Shown here: positions 14,713 to 25,036 of the stretch, piece by piece
How positions within the stretch are numbered: the first letter of the stretch is position 1
Layout of the letters: every line of letters starts with the position of its first letter
NCBI RefSeq assembly: GCF_000222605.1
Contig: NZ_AFWF01000089.1
Span: 1 to 36,900 of the forward strand
Direction: 5' to 3'
Length of the DNA stretch: 36,900 nucleotides
Source of the DNA: Vibrio ichthyoenteri ATCC 700023
Lineage (GTDB): Bacteria > Pseudomonadota > Gammaproteobacteria > Enterobacterales > Vibrionaceae
Translations under genes and position numbers: made by a program
The notes under the pieces: generated by a model
Told to the model about the DNA's origin: nothing
The model's database searches: none
The model's input: only the letters and a program-made list of their open reading frames with translations

Positions 14713-15555
14713 GTGAAGTATCAAGCAATCATTATAGATTTAGATGGAACGCTACTGAACGACCAACATCAGATCAACGCCAACAATGTTGATGCGATAA
14801 AGCTCGCACTGCGTGAAGGTTATCAAGTCACACTTGCCAGTGGTCGTCCTCATAATTTGATGCTGCCTTACGTCAACCAGTTGGGAGTGACTGCTCCCAT
14901 CATTTGTTGTAACGGTGCTTACCAATATGACCCCGTTAAACAACGTGTTAACCACAGCACCATAATTGAAGCTCAGCAACTTACTCAATTGCTCGACATG
15001 CTCAATCTTGGTCAGTTCTATTTCACTATCTATGCACAAAACGGCATTTATGCCACGCAAGAGTCAGCGCATTTCCTGGGTTTGAAAAAGCAGATGGAAA
15101 TGAACAACGCGCAAGGTGAGATCGCCATCATTAAGGCGGTAGAAGAGCTAACCGCGCACTGTGGTGATGTGTACAAAGTATTAGTGTCGAGTGATGACAA
15201 AATCGCACTTTGTCAATTGCGCGACACCCTAACAAGCAGCTTGCAAGCTGACCTTTCTGCGCCTAACAAACTCGATATTACTGGCTTAGGCGTCAATAAA
15301 GGTCAAGCAACGCTGGGCTGGTTGAATCAGCAAAATATCGCTCCTAAACAAACCATCGCATTTGGTGACGGCGACAACGATGCAGATATGTTCCGTATTG
15401 TTGGTGAACCCGTAGCGATGGCAAATGCAAGCCCTGCTTTGCGCGGCTTAGCCAACCTCATTGTTACAGATAATAACGGTTGCGGCATTGGGCAGTATCT
15501 CAGACTGGTTGTGTCTGAAGGTCAACACTCTTGCCAACACTCATTTAGCTATTAA
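14713..15555 (+). CDS. Cof-type HAD sugar phosphatase
   Basis: A 280-residue HAD hydrolase of the Cof/YidA subfamily, which dephosphorylate sugar phosphates in the cytoplasm. Motif I is IIIDLDGTLLND (Asp nucleophile and Asp general acid), motif II is TLASGRPH, and motifs III/IV are GVNKGQATLGWL and IAFGDGDNDADMF. The cap domain lies between them. The frame is open from an ATG at 14644, but that stretch overlaps the operator repeats. I chose the GTG at 14713 because TTGGAGG sits 5-6 bases upstream and the protein then begins with the expected beta strand MKYQAIIIDLDG. It is the first gene of the PTS/pentose-phosphate operon, so it probably removes phosphate from an excess or side-product sugar phosphate. 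The substrate is unknown. Confidence 0.9.
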   Translation: MKYQAIIIDLDGTLLNDQHQINANNVDAIKLALREGYQVTLASGRPHNLMLPYVNQLGVTAPIICCNGAYQYDPVKQRVNHSTIIEAQQLTQLLDMLNLGQFYFTIYAQNGIYATQESAHFLGLKKQMEMNNAQGEIAIIKAVEELTAHCGDVYKVLVSSDDKIALCQLRDTLTSSLQADLSAPNKLDITGLGVNKGQATLGWLNQQNIAPKQTIAFGDGDNDADMFRIVGEPVAMANASPALRGLANLIVTDNNGCGIGQYLRLVVSEGQHSCQHSFSY

Positions 15556-15564
15556 GGAAATATC

Positions 15565-16275
15565 ATGAAAAAAGTAAAAATTGCAGCAGGTCTAGCACAC
15601 GTAGATTACGGTCACATCGCTGACGTCGTAAAAGAAGTGTCTGATGCAGGTGCAGACTACATCCACTGTGATGCAGCTGATATGCACGATCTGAAAAACA
15701 TGCAGCTAATGGGTGGTCACCAAATCGTTGAAGGTATTCGTCAATACACGGACAAACCAATCGAAGTACACGCTTACTTCAAAGATTGTGACCGTCTATT
15801 CGTAGAGAAAATCGCCAAAGCGGGTGCAGACATGCTGATCCTTCCAGCAGAAAACTTCCTAGGTGCACCACTGGCGTACATGATGAAGTACTGCCGTGAC
15901 TACAACATGAAGTTTGGTCTAACGGTGGGCTGTTTCACTCCAGTTTCTTTCGTTAAAGAAGCGATTTACTACCTAGACCGTTTACATATTGTTATCCACG
16001 GCGTGAACAACGATGAGTGGCTATGGCGTGAATCTGCAATTGAAATGATTCGTGAAGCGCGTCAGTTGATCAACGAGCGTAACCCGAACTGTGAGCTATG
16101 TGTGGATGGCGGTATCCGTAACCACAACCTAGAAGCGCTACTAAAAGAAGACATCGACGTCATGGTTGCTTCTACTAACATCTTTGGTCACAAAGACGGT
16201 ATCACTGCAGGTGTTCACGATTTCCGTGAAGCACTAGATAAAGCAGAAGAAGCCGTTGCCGCTGAAAAAGCATAA
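15565..16275 (+). CDS. Ribulose-phosphate 3-epimerase family enzyme
   Basis: A 236-residue TIM-barrel protein of the ribulose-phosphate/allulose-phosphate epimerase family. The metal and acid-base residues align: His34 and Asp36 in DYIHCDAADMHD, His69 in PIEVHAYFKDCD, and Asp181 in CVDGGIRN. The sequence is distant from housekeeping Rpe (for example VGCFTPVSF in place of the usual LNPxTP), so the substrate may be a different ketose phosphate, as for SgcE or AlsE. It lies 9 bases after the HAD gene with an AAGGAAA site. Its place next to transaldolase, transketolase and RpiA means that the operon supplies a nearly complete non-oxidative pentose phosphate set. Epimerase chemistry is likely; the exact substrate is unknown. 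Confidence 0.82.
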   Translation: MKKVKIAAGLAHVDYGHIADVVKEVSDAGADYIHCDAADMHDLKNMQLMGGHQIVEGIRQYTDKPIEVHAYFKDCDRLFVEKIAKAGADMLILPAENFLGAPLAYMMKYCRDYNMKFGLTVGCFTPVSFVKEAIYYLDRLHIVIHGVNNDEWLWRESAIEMIREARQLINERNPNCELCVDGGIRNHNLEALLKEDIDVMVASTNIFGHKDGITAGVHDFREALDKAEEAVAAEKA

Positions 16276-16346
16276 TTAAACTAAAAACGGTGTCGAGCTG
16301 AATCACCCTCAATATGCTCCGGCTCGGCACCAATCAAGGATTTACC

Positions 16347-17504
16347 ATGACACATTTCAATCACTACCAACCGACTAAGCTGAGCTTTGGCCCGGGCAAT
16401 GTGAACCAAATTGGTCAAATGGTTGCACAATACGGCCGCCGCTGCCTTGTGGTATCGGAACCTATTTTTGATGCAGTAAAACCTGCTTATGAGCGCATTT
16501 TTGCGCTACTTGCTGAGCAACAAATCGAAGTGACTCACTTTGATGGCGTGGTACCAAACCCACCAACAACCGTTGTTGAACTTGGTCGCCAAGTTGGTGT
16601 TGCTGCTGGCTGTGATGTGGTACTTGCTATCGGCGGTGGCTCATCGATCGATACGGCGAAAATCATTGCAGCAACGATGAATGTTGAAACCATCGATTGG
16701 GCACATTGGTTTGCTAATTACGATTCGCCATTTGGTGACGTTAAAGCACTACCAGCCGCTACCGTGCCATTAATTGCGATTCCAACCACGTCAGGTACCG
16801 GTTCGCAAGTCACGCATGCAGCGGTGATTACTGATTTAGAAAGTCACTCAAAACTGACTTTGTTCCATCCAGAGTTTTACCCATGTGAAGCGATCATTGA
16901 CCCTGAGTTGATGCTAACTCTGCCACCGCGCATGACAGCAATGACCGGTTTTGATGCTTTTTCGCATGCGTTTGAATCATACACTGGAACAAAACCATCA
17001 CCATTGGTGGATAGCCTAGCGCTAGAAGCAATGAAGCTGGTGGTTGAAAACCTACCACATGTGGTGGCTAACGGTTCTGATCTTGAAGGTCGTTGTCGAT
17101 TAGCGACAGCCGATACCCTTGGTGGTATTTCGCTGGCGAATGGCGGTGCAGGTGCACCACATCCACTGGGTGAAATTTTAGGTAGTAGCAAAACCAACTT
17201 GCCACACGGCTTAACGTTGGCGGTGGTCTACCCAGCTTATGTTCAACTGCAATGGCGTAAACAGCCAGAGCGTTATGCCAAAGTGGCGGAGTTATTTGGT
17301 GCCGTGGGAAGCACTGAAGAAAAAGCTCAATCACTGGCTGCGCACATGGTGACGTTTTTACAGCAAATTGGCTTAGAGCATAACCTGACGCAAGTTGGCG
17401 TAACCGAAGAAGATGTCGCAGCTCTTGAGCCTGCATTTTGCTTCAACCTACCGCTTACCAGCGGTGACGAAATGAAAACCATTCTGCGCGCCAGCTTGGC
17501 ATAA
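16347..17504 (+). CDS. Iron-containing alcohol dehydrogenase
   Basis: A 385-residue group III (iron-dependent) alcohol dehydrogenase, an NAD(P)-linked cytoplasmic enzyme. The nucleotide-binding part has VLAIGGGSSIDTAKIIA and IAIPTTSGTGSQVTHAAVIT. The metal-binding part has TAMTGFDAFSHAFESYTG and GAPHPLGEILG followed by LPHGLTLAVV, with the conserved His residues. The start at 16347 has AAGGA six bases upstream; the frame is open further left, but those codons have no site. Members reduce or oxidise primary alcohols, lactaldehyde or glycerol-type substrates. In this operon it may act on an aldehyde, alcohol or sugar alcohol released from the PTS substrate, which is inference. Confidence 0.93.
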   Translation: MTHFNHYQPTKLSFGPGNVNQIGQMVAQYGRRCLVVSEPIFDAVKPAYERIFALLAEQQIEVTHFDGVVPNPPTTVVELGRQVGVAAGCDVVLAIGGGSSIDTAKIIAATMNVETIDWAHWFANYDSPFGDVKALPAATVPLIAIPTTSGTGSQVTHAAVITDLESHSKLTLFHPEFYPCEAIIDPELMLTLPPRMTAMTGFDAFSHAFESYTGTKPSPLVDSLALEAMKLVVENLPHVVANGSDLEGRCRLATADTLGGISLANGGAGAPHPLGEILGSSKTNLPHGLTLAVVYPAYVQLQWRKQPERYAKVAELFGAVGSTEEKAQSLAAHMVTFLQQIGLEHNLTQVGVTEEDVAALEPAFCFNLPLTSGDEMKTILRASLA

Positions 17505-17527
17505 CAGAGTGAAACGGAGATGAGAAC

Positions 17528-18271
17528 ATGGAAAACGGAGTTAGCTTGATGAAATGCGCAGCAGAGAATGTGGAACGAGAGGACATGAACTGCGGCAAAA
17601 TCAGAGCGTTAATCTTCGATTTCGATGGTCTATTAGTCGATACAGAAAGCTGTATGTACAAAGCCTGGGAAGCTTTGTTAAAACCATACGGTGTGGATGT
17701 TTCGCCACTCCAGGTTGCTGGCCTAGTTGGGAACTCAGCGCCAGCAACCGCCCTTTATCAGCTCTATCGTCAAAGCACAGGCTACGATTGCACTGATAAC
17801 GAAATTCGTGATCAAGTGTTAGAGATTGCCTACCAACTCATCGCTCATATCTCCGAGCGAGACGGCGTTCGAGGTTACCTCGATGCAGCCAAAAAAGCAC
17901 AGCTTAAGATGGCGTTAGCCACCAGTTCTGAATACGAACACTACATGCCAATTCTAAAGCGTCTCGGGCTCGATCATTACTTTGATTGCTTTACGGGCGC
18001 AGAAGAGATTGCTTTAGAACGTCGTAAGCCACAGCCAGATATCTACTTAGAAAGCCTCAAAAAGCTGGGAGTTTCTGCCCATCAAGCCATCGTCTTTGAG
18101 GACTCTCCTCCAGGGATCACCGCGGCTCGATCGGCAGGTATTTCAACGGTTGCGGTAACCAACCTACTGACTCAACACCTTGATGTATCGCACGCCAATT
18201 TGGTGCTGTCATCGATGAGTCAGCTATCGCTAGCGCAATTGATAATTCAACTTATCGAGATAGAACAATGA
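17528..18271 (+). CDS. HAD-IA hydrolase, beta-phosphoglucomutase-like
   Basis: A 247-residue HAD hydrolase of subfamily IA with a helical cap. Motif I is [14 protein letters not shown], motif II is [10 protein letters not shown], the Lys of motif III is in [14 protein letters not shown], and motif IV is [17 protein letters not shown]. The combination resembles beta-phosphoglucomutase and 2-deoxyglucose-6-phosphatase-type enzymes. The ATG at 17528 has GGAG 8 bases upstream and adds about 19 residues before the usual start; an alternative ATG at 17585 would give a standard N-terminus. Its last four bases overlap the transaldolase start (ATGA), indicating translational coupling. It is the second HAD phosphatase in the operon. 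Mutase versus phosphatase cannot be decided by eye. Confidence 0.9.
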   Translation: MENGVSLMKCAAENVEREDMNCGKIRALIFDFDGLLVDTESCMYKAWEALLKPYGVDVSPLQVAGLVGNSAPATALYQLYRQSTGYDCTDNEIRDQVLEIAYQLIAHISERDGVRGYLDAAKKAQLKMALATSSEYEHYMPILKRLGLDHYFDCFTGAEEIALERRKPQPDIYLESLKKLGVSAHQAIVFEDSPPGITAARSAGISTVAVTNLLTQHLDVSHANLVLSSMSQLSLAQLIIQLIEIEQ

Positions 18272-19221
18272 ATAAATTAGAACAACTGAAAAAGTACACC
18301 ACAGTCGTTGCCGATACCGGTGACATTGACGCGATTGCTGCCTTCCAACCGGAAGATGCGACCACCAACCCTTCATTGGTACTTAAAGCGGCGGAAATGC
18401 CACAGTATGATCACTTAATCGTTGATGCGATCGAGTGGGCGAAAAAGCAAAGCGCAGATAAAGCACAGCAGATCATTGATGCGGGTGACAAACTGGCGGT
18501 AAACATCGGTGTGGAAATTTTAAAATCCGTTCCGGGTCGTATTTCAACTGAAGTCGATGCTCGCCTTTCATTCGATAAAGAATCAAGCCTAGTAAAAGCG
18601 CGCAAATTGATCGCCATGTATCAAGAAGCAGGCGTTGGCAAAGAGCGTATCTTGATCAAACTGGCTTCGACGTGGGAAGGCATTCGCGCCGCAGAAGTGC
18701 TAGAAAAAGAGGGTATCAACTGCAACCTAACGCTGCTGTTTAACTTTGCCCAAGCCAAAGCGTGTGCTGAAGCTGGCGTATTCCTCATCTCCCCATTCGT
18801 GGGCCGCATTCTTGATTGGTTCAAAACCAACACCGATAAAAAAGAGTACCTACCACATGAAGATCCGGGCGTGGTGTCAGTATCTCAAATCTACAACTAC
18901 TACAAAGACCACGGTTACAACACCGTCGTGATGGGCGCGAGCTTTCGCAACGCGGAAGAAGTGTTGGCGCTAACTGGTTGTGATCGCCTAACCATTGGTC
19001 CTGCGATTCTCGATCAACTTGCGGCGCAAGAAGGCGAAATTGAACAAACGCTATTTGCTGTTCGTGACACGATTCAAGCGGCACCAACGGCGATGACAGA
19101 AGTGGAATTCCGTTGGGAAATGAACCAAGACCCAATGGCAACGGAAAAGCTCTCTGAAGGTATCCGCAATTTTGCTGTCGACCAAGGCAAACTTGAAGCC
19201 ATGATTGAAGCGCGTCTGTAA
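18268..19221 (+). CDS. tal: Transaldolase
   Basis: A 317-residue transaldolase of the TalA/TalB type, transferring a dihydroxyacetone unit between sedoheptulose-7-phosphate and glyceraldehyde-3-phosphate in the pentose phosphate pathway. The Schiff-base lysine is Lys131 in [20 protein letters not shown]. Other active-site elements are Asp17 in VVADTGD, Glu96 in [10 protein letters not shown] and [11 protein letters not shown]. Length and sequence are those of functional enzymes. The start overlaps the preceding HAD stop. Because it is in a catabolic operon under a UlaR-like repressor, it is probably an inducible second copy rather than the housekeeping gene, which would lie elsewhere in the genome. 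Confidence 0.97.
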   Translation: MNKLEQLKKYTTVVADTGDIDAIAAFQPEDATTNPSLVLKAAEMPQYDHLIVDAIEWAKKQSADKAQQIIDAGDKLAVNIGVEILKSVPGRISTEVDARLSFDKESSLVKARKLIAMYQEAGVGKERILIKLASTWEGIRAAEVLEKEGINCNLTLLFNFAQAKACAEAGVFLISPFVGRILDWFKTNTDKKEYLPHEDPGVVSVSQIYNYYKDHGYNTVVMGASFRNAEEVLALTGCDRLTIGPAILDQLAAQEGEIEQTLFAVRDTIQAAPTAMTEVEFRWEMNQDPMATEKLSEGIRNFAVDQGKLEAMIEARL

Positions 19222-19226
19222 GGAAT

Positions 19227-21233
19227 ATGAACCACATGATTTCACGTAATAAATTAGCCGATACTATTCGCGTTCTGAGCATGGACGCCGTACAAAAAGC
19301 CGCATCTGGCCACCCGGGTGCGCCAATGGGGATGGCAGATATCGCTGAAGTGCTTTGGCGCGATTTTCTAAAGCACAACCCAACTAACCCTAATTGGGCT
19401 GATCGCGACCGTTTCATTCTATCCAATGGTCATGGCTCAATGCTGATCTACAGCTTGCTGCATTTAACGGGTTACGATCTTAGCATGGAAGACATTAAGT
19501 CTTTCCGTCAGCTGCATGCAAAAACCGCGGGTCACCCTGAATATGGCTACGCGCCGGGTATTGAAACCACCACTGGTCCATTAGGTCAAGGCATCACCAA
19601 CGGCGTTGGTATGGCGTTGGCGGAGAAAGTACTGGCGGAGCAATTTAACCGCCCAGGTCACAACGTTGTTGACCACCACACTTACGTGTTTATGGGTGAC
19701 GGCTGCATGATGGAAGGTATCTCTCATGAAGCGTGTTCACTCGCAGGAACACTTGGCTTAGGCAAGCTGGTGGCGTTTTGGGATGACAACGGCATTTCAA
19801 TTGACGGCCATGTTGAAGGTTGGTTCTCTGACGATACGCCAAAACGTTTTGAAGCGTACGGCTGGCATGTGATTGCGGGTGTTGATGGCCATAATGCCGA
19901 AGCGATTCGCAAAGCGATCTTGGAAGCGCAAGCGGAAACGGGCAAACCAACGCTGATTTGTTGCAAAACCATTATTGGTTTCGGTTCGCCAAACAAAGCG
20001 GCAAGCCATGACTGTCACGGCTCACCGCTTGGTGAAGAAGAAGTGGCATTGGTGCGCGAAAACCTTGGTTGGAAATACGCTCCGTTTGAGATCCCACATG
20101 ACATTTACCAAGCATGGGATGGCAAAGCTGCGGGCAAAAATGCAGAAGCACAATGGAACAATCGCTTTGCTGAATACCAAAGCACTTACCCAGAGTTAGC
20201 CGCAGAATTTAAACGTCGCGTAAACGGCGAATTGCCAGAAAACTGGGCGCAGATCAGCGATGATTTCATCAAAACACTGCAAGCGAATCCAGCAACCATC
20301 GCCACGCGTAAAGCGTCACAAAATGCGATAGAAGCGTTCGGTCCAACGTTACCTGAGTTCCTCGGTGGTTCGGCGGATTTAACCCCTTCTAACCTAACTA
20401 ACTGGTCTGGTTCTAAAGCGATCACTGCGCAAGATGCATCGGGTAACTACCTCAGCTACGGCGTACGTGAATTTGCCATGTCAGCGATGATGAATGGCAT
20501 TACCTTGCATGGCGGCTTTATCCCTTACGGCGGCACGTTCCTGATGTTTATGGAATACGCTCGTAACGCACTGCGTATGGCAGCGCTGATGAAGCAACGC
20601 AGCATCTTTGTATACACTCACGATTCGATTGGCTTGGGTGAAGATGGCCCTACGCACCAACCGGTTGAGCAAATCGCATCGCTACGTTTAACACCAAATA
20701 TGAGTACATGGCGTCCATGTGATCAGGTGGAAGCGGCTGTGGCATGGAAGTCAGCCATTGAACGTAAAGATGGTCCAACGTCGCTGATTTTCTCGCGTCA
20801 AAACTTAGTGCAATACCCACGTGATGAGGCGGTACTAGCGAATGTGGCGAAAGGTGGTTACATCCTGTCAGATTGCGACGGTGAACCAGAGCTGATCCTG
20901 ATCGCCACGGGTTCAGAAGTGACCTTAGCGATGGAAGCGCAGGCGCAACTGAGCCACATCCGTTGTCGCGTTGTTTCTATGCCTGCAACCGATGTGTTTG
21001 ACGCCCAAAGCGCCGAATACCAACAGCAAGTGCTGCCAGCCAACGTGACCAAACGTATCGCGATTGAAGCGGGCATTGCTGACTACTGGTACAAGTATGC
21101 GGGTTTACAAGGCAAGATCATCGGCATGACGACCTTTGGTGAGTCAGCTCCTGCTGAGCAACTATTTGAAATGTTTGGCTTCACCGTGGCGAACGTGGTG
21201 GATACAGCCAATACGTTGATGGAGCAAAAATAA
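19227..21233 (+). CDS. tkt: Transketolase
   Basis: A 668-residue thiamine-diphosphate transketolase. The N-terminal cofactor domain has ANKx-type start features ([20 protein letters not shown]), [19 protein letters not shown] and the GDG motif ([20 protein letters not shown]). The pyrimidine domain begins near [18 protein letters not shown] and includes [18 protein letters not shown]. The C-terminal domain carries [16 protein letters not shown]. The ATG at 19227 is used here; a second in-frame ATG at 19236 gives the more usual N-terminus. It is 5 bases after transaldolase and overlaps rpiA by one base (TAATG). Together with transaldolase, RpiA and the epimerase-family enzyme it makes the operon self-sufficient for non-oxidative pentose phosphate chemistry. 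Confidence 0.97.
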   Translation: MNHMISRNKLADTIRVLSMDAVQKAASGHPGAPMGMADIAEVLWRDFLKHNPTNPNWADRDRFILSNGHGSMLIYSLLHLTGYDLSMEDIKSFRQLHAKTAGHPEYGYAPGIETTTGPLGQGITNGVGMALAEKVLAEQFNRPGHNVVDHHTYVFMGDGCMMEGISHEACSLAGTLGLGKLVAFWDDNGISIDGHVEGWFSDDTPKRFEAYGWHVIAGVDGHNAEAIRKAILEAQAETGKPTLICCKTIIGFGSPNKAASHDCHGSPLGEEEVALVRENLGWKYAPFEIPHDIYQAWDGKAAGKNAEAQWNNRFAEYQSTYPELAAEFKRRVNGELPENWAQISDDFIKTLQANPATIATRKASQNAIEAFGPTLPEFLGGSADLTPSNLTNWSGSKAITAQDASGNYLSYGVREFAMSAMMNGITLHGGFIPYGGTFLMFMEYARNALRMAALMKQRSIFVYTHDSIGLGEDGPTHQPVEQIASLRLTPNMSTWRPCDQVEAAVAWKSAIERKDGPTSLIFSRQNLVQYPRDEAVLANVAKGGYILSDCDGEPELILIATGSEVTLAMEAQAQLSHIRCRVVSMPATDVFDAQSAEYQQQVLPANVTKRIAIEAGIADYWYKYAGLQGKIIGMTTFGESAPAEQLFEMFGFTVANVVDTANTLMEQK

Positions 21234-21928
21234 TGGAATCATTCATCTCTAATACAGCGGATGAATGCGTAAGAGTTAAGGCTGCTTCGGCAGCCTTAAA
21301 CCATATTACGCAAACTATCACCGCAGAGACGGTTATCGGTATTGGCACTGGCGCAACCGCGGAAGTTTTCGTTCAGCTATTGGCACAATCGGACGTGGAA
21401 TTTGCGCACTGTGTTTCCAGCTCTGAACGTTCATCCAAAGCGATTCAAGCCGCGGGTTTGAAAGAAGTGGCGTTAGCCGATTGCGATCGCGTTGACTTCT
21501 ATGTTGACGGTATCGATGAAGGCCTAAGCAATGGCATTACCATCAAAGGCGGTGGCGCAGCGCTGGGGCGCGAGAAAGTGATTGCGTGCATGGCAGATTG
21601 CTTTATCACCATCTCTGATGAAGGCCGTTTGGTGGAGTTCCTAGGCAAGTTCCCTCTGCCAATCGAGATTCTACCAGCCGCGAAAACACCAGTGGTATTA
21701 GCACTGCAAGCGATGGGCGGTAAACCGATCCAACGTGATGGCTGTATTACCGATAACGGCAACATCATTTTAGATGTCGCAGGCCTTGATATGAGTGAGC
21801 CTGCTGAGCTGGAAATGCGTTTAAACGCCATTCCAGGCGTGGTGGGAAACGGTATTTTTGCTCAGTGTCCTGCGAAGCATATGGCCTTCTCTAACCATCT
21901 TGGTGTGCGTTGGTTATCTCTAAAATGA
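21233..21928 (+). CDS. rpiA: Ribose-5-phosphate isomerase A
   Basis: A 231-residue RpiA-type isomerase interconverting ribose-5-phosphate and ribulose-5-phosphate. Conserved segments are IGIGTGATAEVFVQLLAQ (phosphate loop), SSSERSSKAIQAAGL, FYVDGIDEGLSNGITIKGGG, GGAALGREKVIACMA (the catalytic loop has Gly where most RpiA have Thr) and IPGVVGNGIFAQCPA. It is about 12 residues longer than E. coli RpiA at the N-terminus. The start overlaps the transketolase stop by one base and is preceded by GGAG. The family is certain. That it is a second, operon-specific copy is an expectation, since a housekeeping rpiA is usual in Vibrio. Confidence 0.95.
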   Translation: MESFISNTADECVRVKAASAALNHITQTITAETVIGIGTGATAEVFVQLLAQSDVEFAHCVSSSERSSKAIQAAGLKEVALADCDRVDFYVDGIDEGLSNGITIKGGGAALGREKVIACMADCFITISDEGRLVEFLGKFPLPIEILPAAKTPVVLALQAMGGKPIQRDGCITDNGNIILDVAGLDMSEPAELEMRLNAIPGVVGNGIFAQCPAKHMAFSNHLGVRWLSLK

Positions 21929-21987
21929 GACCCTGATAACAACTTTATCAATAACCCTGTTTGTACTGCGTGAATTAAGGAATAAAC

Positions 21988-23394
21988 ATGATGGATAGCA
22001 AGTTTTCCAGTGTATTTATCGAGTATCTTGATTGCCATATTGATGAATTTCTCAATGATTTATCTGGTCTGATTGCGATTCCGTCTGTACGTGATTTAGC
22101 GACCAAAGGTGAGCTTGCTCCTTTTGGTCAGCCGATTCGCCAAGCATTTGATTACTTAATTGAATTTGCGGAAAAACAAGGGTTAGAAGTGCGCGATCAC
22201 CAAGGCTATGCACTGGATATCAGTGTTGGCCAAGGTGATCAAGAAATCGCCTTGCTGCACCATGTTGATGTGGTGCCAGCAGGTGATGACAGCCAGTGGC
22301 ATACCTCCGCGTATCAAATGACGCGTGAAGGCAATATGCTTTTTGGTCGAGGCGTTACCGACAATAAAGGGCCTTTGCTGGCCAGTCTATACATCCTCAA
22401 GTTGTTTAAAGACCTTGAGGTACCACTAAATAAAAAGATCCGCGTGATCATCGGTGGTGCTGAAGAGACAACTTGGGAATGTGTTGAGCATTATTTTAAA
22501 CACAATCCGCAGCCAGATTATGGCTTTTCTCCAGACGGCGACTTCCCAATCGTCAATGGTGAAAAAGGTATTCTGTATGCAACGTTGGAGAGGGAGTTTC
22601 CTTTCTCTAGCGAACCAGGCTCTTGCCAGATCAAAAGTTTAGTGAGTGAGCGTGACAGAACATCCACGTGCCACCACTTAATTGCTGAAATAGCAGGCGT
22701 CAAAGCGGTAGAAGTTGCGCAGCAATTTGGCTCTTTTGCCGAGGTGACTTATCAAGAGTCACACTGTCGTGTTGAGTTATCAACGCCGTGGGAGAAATCC
22801 CGCAATCCGCATAAAGTCGACAACTGTATGGACAAGTTTGTTGAAGTTATGCGCCATGTCGAGGGTTTAGACGCCAATTCGGCTCACTTGATCGCTTTGT
22901 TAAACTCCCAATTTACAAAGAGTCATGATGGTTCGAAATTAGGTTTAAGCCACCAAGATAATGAAATGGGCACAACCACCAGTTGTGTTTCAGCGATTAA
23001 CTTGGATTCGCGTGGTTACAATTTGGATTTTGATTTTCGGTTTCCTAAAGGCCTGACAATCGAACAAGTTCGTACCCAATTGCTCGCTTTATCCCAACAA
23101 GCTGGCGTGAACTTTATCGAGCATCAGTACCTACCTCTATCTTACCTCTCACCCGAAAGTGCCCTTATCCAGACGATGGGGAAAGCTTATTCCGACGTCA
23201 CAGGAATGGACGCACAATGCTTTAGCAAAGGCGCAGCTTCGTATGCGCGCGCGTTGGAGTATGGGGTGGCATTCGGACCTACTTTCCCTGGAGAAGCGAC
23301 TTTCGTTCACGAGCCTAATGAACAGCTCAATCTAGAGTCGCTAATAAAAGCAATAACGATATACGTGAAAGTTCTCATATCACTTCAGGAGTAA
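21988..23394 (+). CDS. M20-family metallopeptidase, PepV-like
   Basis: A 468-residue M20 zinc hydrolase related to PepV dipeptidases. The two-metal site is intact: His92 and Asp94 (LLHHVDVVPAGDD), bridging Asp125 (GRGVTDNKGP), general base Glu159 and ligand Glu160 (GGAEETTWE), Asp183 (FSPDGDFPIV) and His441 (TFVHEPNE). In the inserted lid domain, the usual AHxxxPxxGxNA substrate-binding segment is replaced by EKSRNPHKVDNC (269-280), without the normal histidine position. Specificity may therefore differ from dipeptides. The gene lies between rpiA and the PTS gene, so its substrate is probably linked to the imported compound, for example an amide or amino-acid conjugate. That role is inference. 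It is 3 bases upstream of the PTS gene. Confidence 0.9.
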   Translation: MMDSKFSSVFIEYLDCHIDEFLNDLSGLIAIPSVRDLATKGELAPFGQPIRQAFDYLIEFAEKQGLEVRDHQGYALDISVGQGDQEIALLHHVDVVPAGDDSQWHTSAYQMTREGNMLFGRGVTDNKGPLLASLYILKLFKDLEVPLNKKIRVIIGGAEETTWECVEHYFKHNPQPDYGFSPDGDFPIVNGEKGILYATLEREFPFSSEPGSCQIKSLVSERDRTSTCHHLIAEIAGVKAVEVAQQFGSFAEVTYQESHCRVELSTPWEKSRNPHKVDNCMDKFVEVMRHVEGLDANSAHLIALLNSQFTKSHDGSKLGLSHQDNEMGTTTSCVSAINLDSRGYNLDFDFRFPKGLTIEQVRTQLLALSQQAGVNFIEHQYLPLSYLSPESALIQTMGKAYSDVTGMDAQCFSKGAASYARALEYGVAFGPTFPGEATFVHEPNEQLNLESLIKAITIYVKVLISLQE

Positions 23395-23397
23395 ATT

Positions 23398-24981
23398 ATG
23401 AGAGATAAGGTTCAAGCACTTGCTGGCGGTATGATGGTTTCGATCATCGTCCTAGTAATCGCAGGTATTTTTATCGGGATAGGCGCCGGCGTTGTTAACC
23501 AAATGGCATCGCACGACTCTGTTATTTTCGCATTCTTCAAACTGATGCTGGATCTTGGTTTGATGGTAATGCGTAACCTACCACCATTCTTCGCTATTGG
23601 TTTAGCATTTGCGTTGGCAAAATCTGAAAAAGGTTGGGCCGCGTTTACTGGCTTTACCATGTTTATGTGTTTCAACGTAGCGATTGGCTCGATTGCGGCT
23701 TACCACGGTTGGACGCAAGAATCGACTAGCGTTGCAGCACTAATGGAAGCGGGCTACGACAAAGTAGCAGCGCAAAACTTCAATTCACTTTGGGGTGAGT
23801 CGCTAGGCATCTTCGCTTACAACATGGGTATCTTCAGCGGTATCTTAGTTGGTTGTATCACAGCGTGGATTCATAACCGTTACTACAAGTTTGAGATGCC
23901 AGCACTGTTAAGTTTCTTTTCTGGCCCTCGCGCGGTTGTGATCTTTGCTTACTTCGCCATCATGCCTATTGCATTGTTTGTTTACTATGCATGGCCACCA
24001 ATTGCAGGCGGTTTGCAATCCATCACAACGCTAATCACTAGCTCTGGTATTTTCGGATCATTCCTATTTGGTGTGTTTGATAAAGGCCTACTTCCGTTCG
24101 GTCTACACCACCTTATTGCATTCCCAATTGAGTACACTCGTGTGGGCGGCGTAATGGAAATTGACGGCGTGGTTTACGAAGGTGTTCGTAACATTATGAA
24201 CGGTCAAATGAGCTCGCCAGACGCAACCGGTTACATCACGCACAACTTCACCAGCGGCCGTATTCCAATTCAAATTGGTGGTCTAACGGGTGCGGCGTAC
24301 GCAATGTATGTGACGGCGAAAACTCAGAACCGTAAGAAAGTGGCAGCAATCATGGTACCAGCAGTCTTTACCGCTGCGGTTATCGGTATTACTGAACCAC
24401 TAGAGTACACGTTCCTATTCGTTCAACCATTCTTGTTCTTTGCTGTGCACGTGCCACTAAACGGTCTTGCTTACGTCATTACAGAAATGTTCGGTGTCTC
24501 TATCCACGGTAACCAGTTGCTGTTCATGGTGCCAAACCTACTGCAACCTGAAAAAGTACACGCATGGGCACTACTATGGATTGTTCCTTTGTACTTCGTG
24601 ATTTACTTCTACACATTCAAGTTCTTCATCTTGAAGTTCGATGCGAAAACGCCGGGTCGTGAAGATGACGACGGTGCAGATATCGCACTGTACTCAAAAG
24701 ACGATTTCAAGAAGAAACAGAAACAAGACACAGCGGGTCTACCAGTGGCGATTATCGATGCCCTGGGCGGTGCGGATAACATCGAAAACATCTCTAATTG
24801 TGCTACACGTCTACGTGTGTCACTGCACGACGAATCGCTTGCAGCAAGCGATGATGTTTGGAAAAAAGAGCTTAATGCTATTGGTGTGGTTCGCATGCCA
24901 AAAGGTATCCAAGTTATTTACGGCGCAAACGTCATCACCATTGCTTCAGGCCTCAAAGACGCACTCGGTATCGATTCATAA
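23398..24981 (+). CDS. PTS glucose-superfamily EIIBC transporter
   Basis: A 527-residue inner-membrane permease of the phosphotransferase system, importing and phosphorylating a sugar. The EIIC part (about 1-415) has some ten hydrophobic segments and the conserved KGLLPFGLHHLIAFPIEY and VIGITEPLEYTFLF (GITEP) signatures. After an acidic, lysine-rich linker comes a C-terminal EIIB domain (about 447-527) with phosphorylated Cys468 in NIENISNCATRLRVSL. No EIIA is encoded, so EIIA must come from elsewhere, probably Crr. It resembles MalX/GlvC and other alpha-glucoside-type members, but the substrate cannot be assigned. It follows the M20 gene by 3 bases; a hairpin separates it from the porin gene. 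Confidence 0.93.
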   Translation: MRDKVQALAGGMMVSIIVLVIAGIFIGIGAGVVNQMASHDSVIFAFFKLMLDLGLMVMRNLPPFFAIGLAFALAKSEKGWAAFTGFTMFMCFNVAIGSIAAYHGWTQESTSVAALMEAGYDKVAAQNFNSLWGESLGIFAYNMGIFSGILVGCITAWIHNRYYKFEMPALLSFFSGPRAVVIFAYFAIMPIALFVYYAWPPIAGGLQSITTLITSSGIFGSFLFGVFDKGLLPFGLHHLIAFPIEYTRVGGVMEIDGVVYEGVRNIMNGQMSSPDATGYITHNFTSGRIPIQIGGLTGAAYAMYVTAKTQNRKKVAAIMVPAVFTAAVIGITEPLEYTFLFVQPFLFFAVHVPLNGLAYVITEMFGVSIHGNQLLFMVPNLLQPEKVHAWALLWIVPLYFVIYFYTFKFFILKFDAKTPGREDDDGADIALYSKDDFKKKQKQDTAGLPVAIIDALGGADNIENISNCATRLRVSLHDESLAASDDVWKKELNAIGVVRMPKGIQVIYGANVITIASGLKDALGIDS

Positions 24982-25036
24982 GGATTGATTCTTAGGCATC
25001 TCGCAACACCCTACAAATATAACTAAAACAAAAGCT

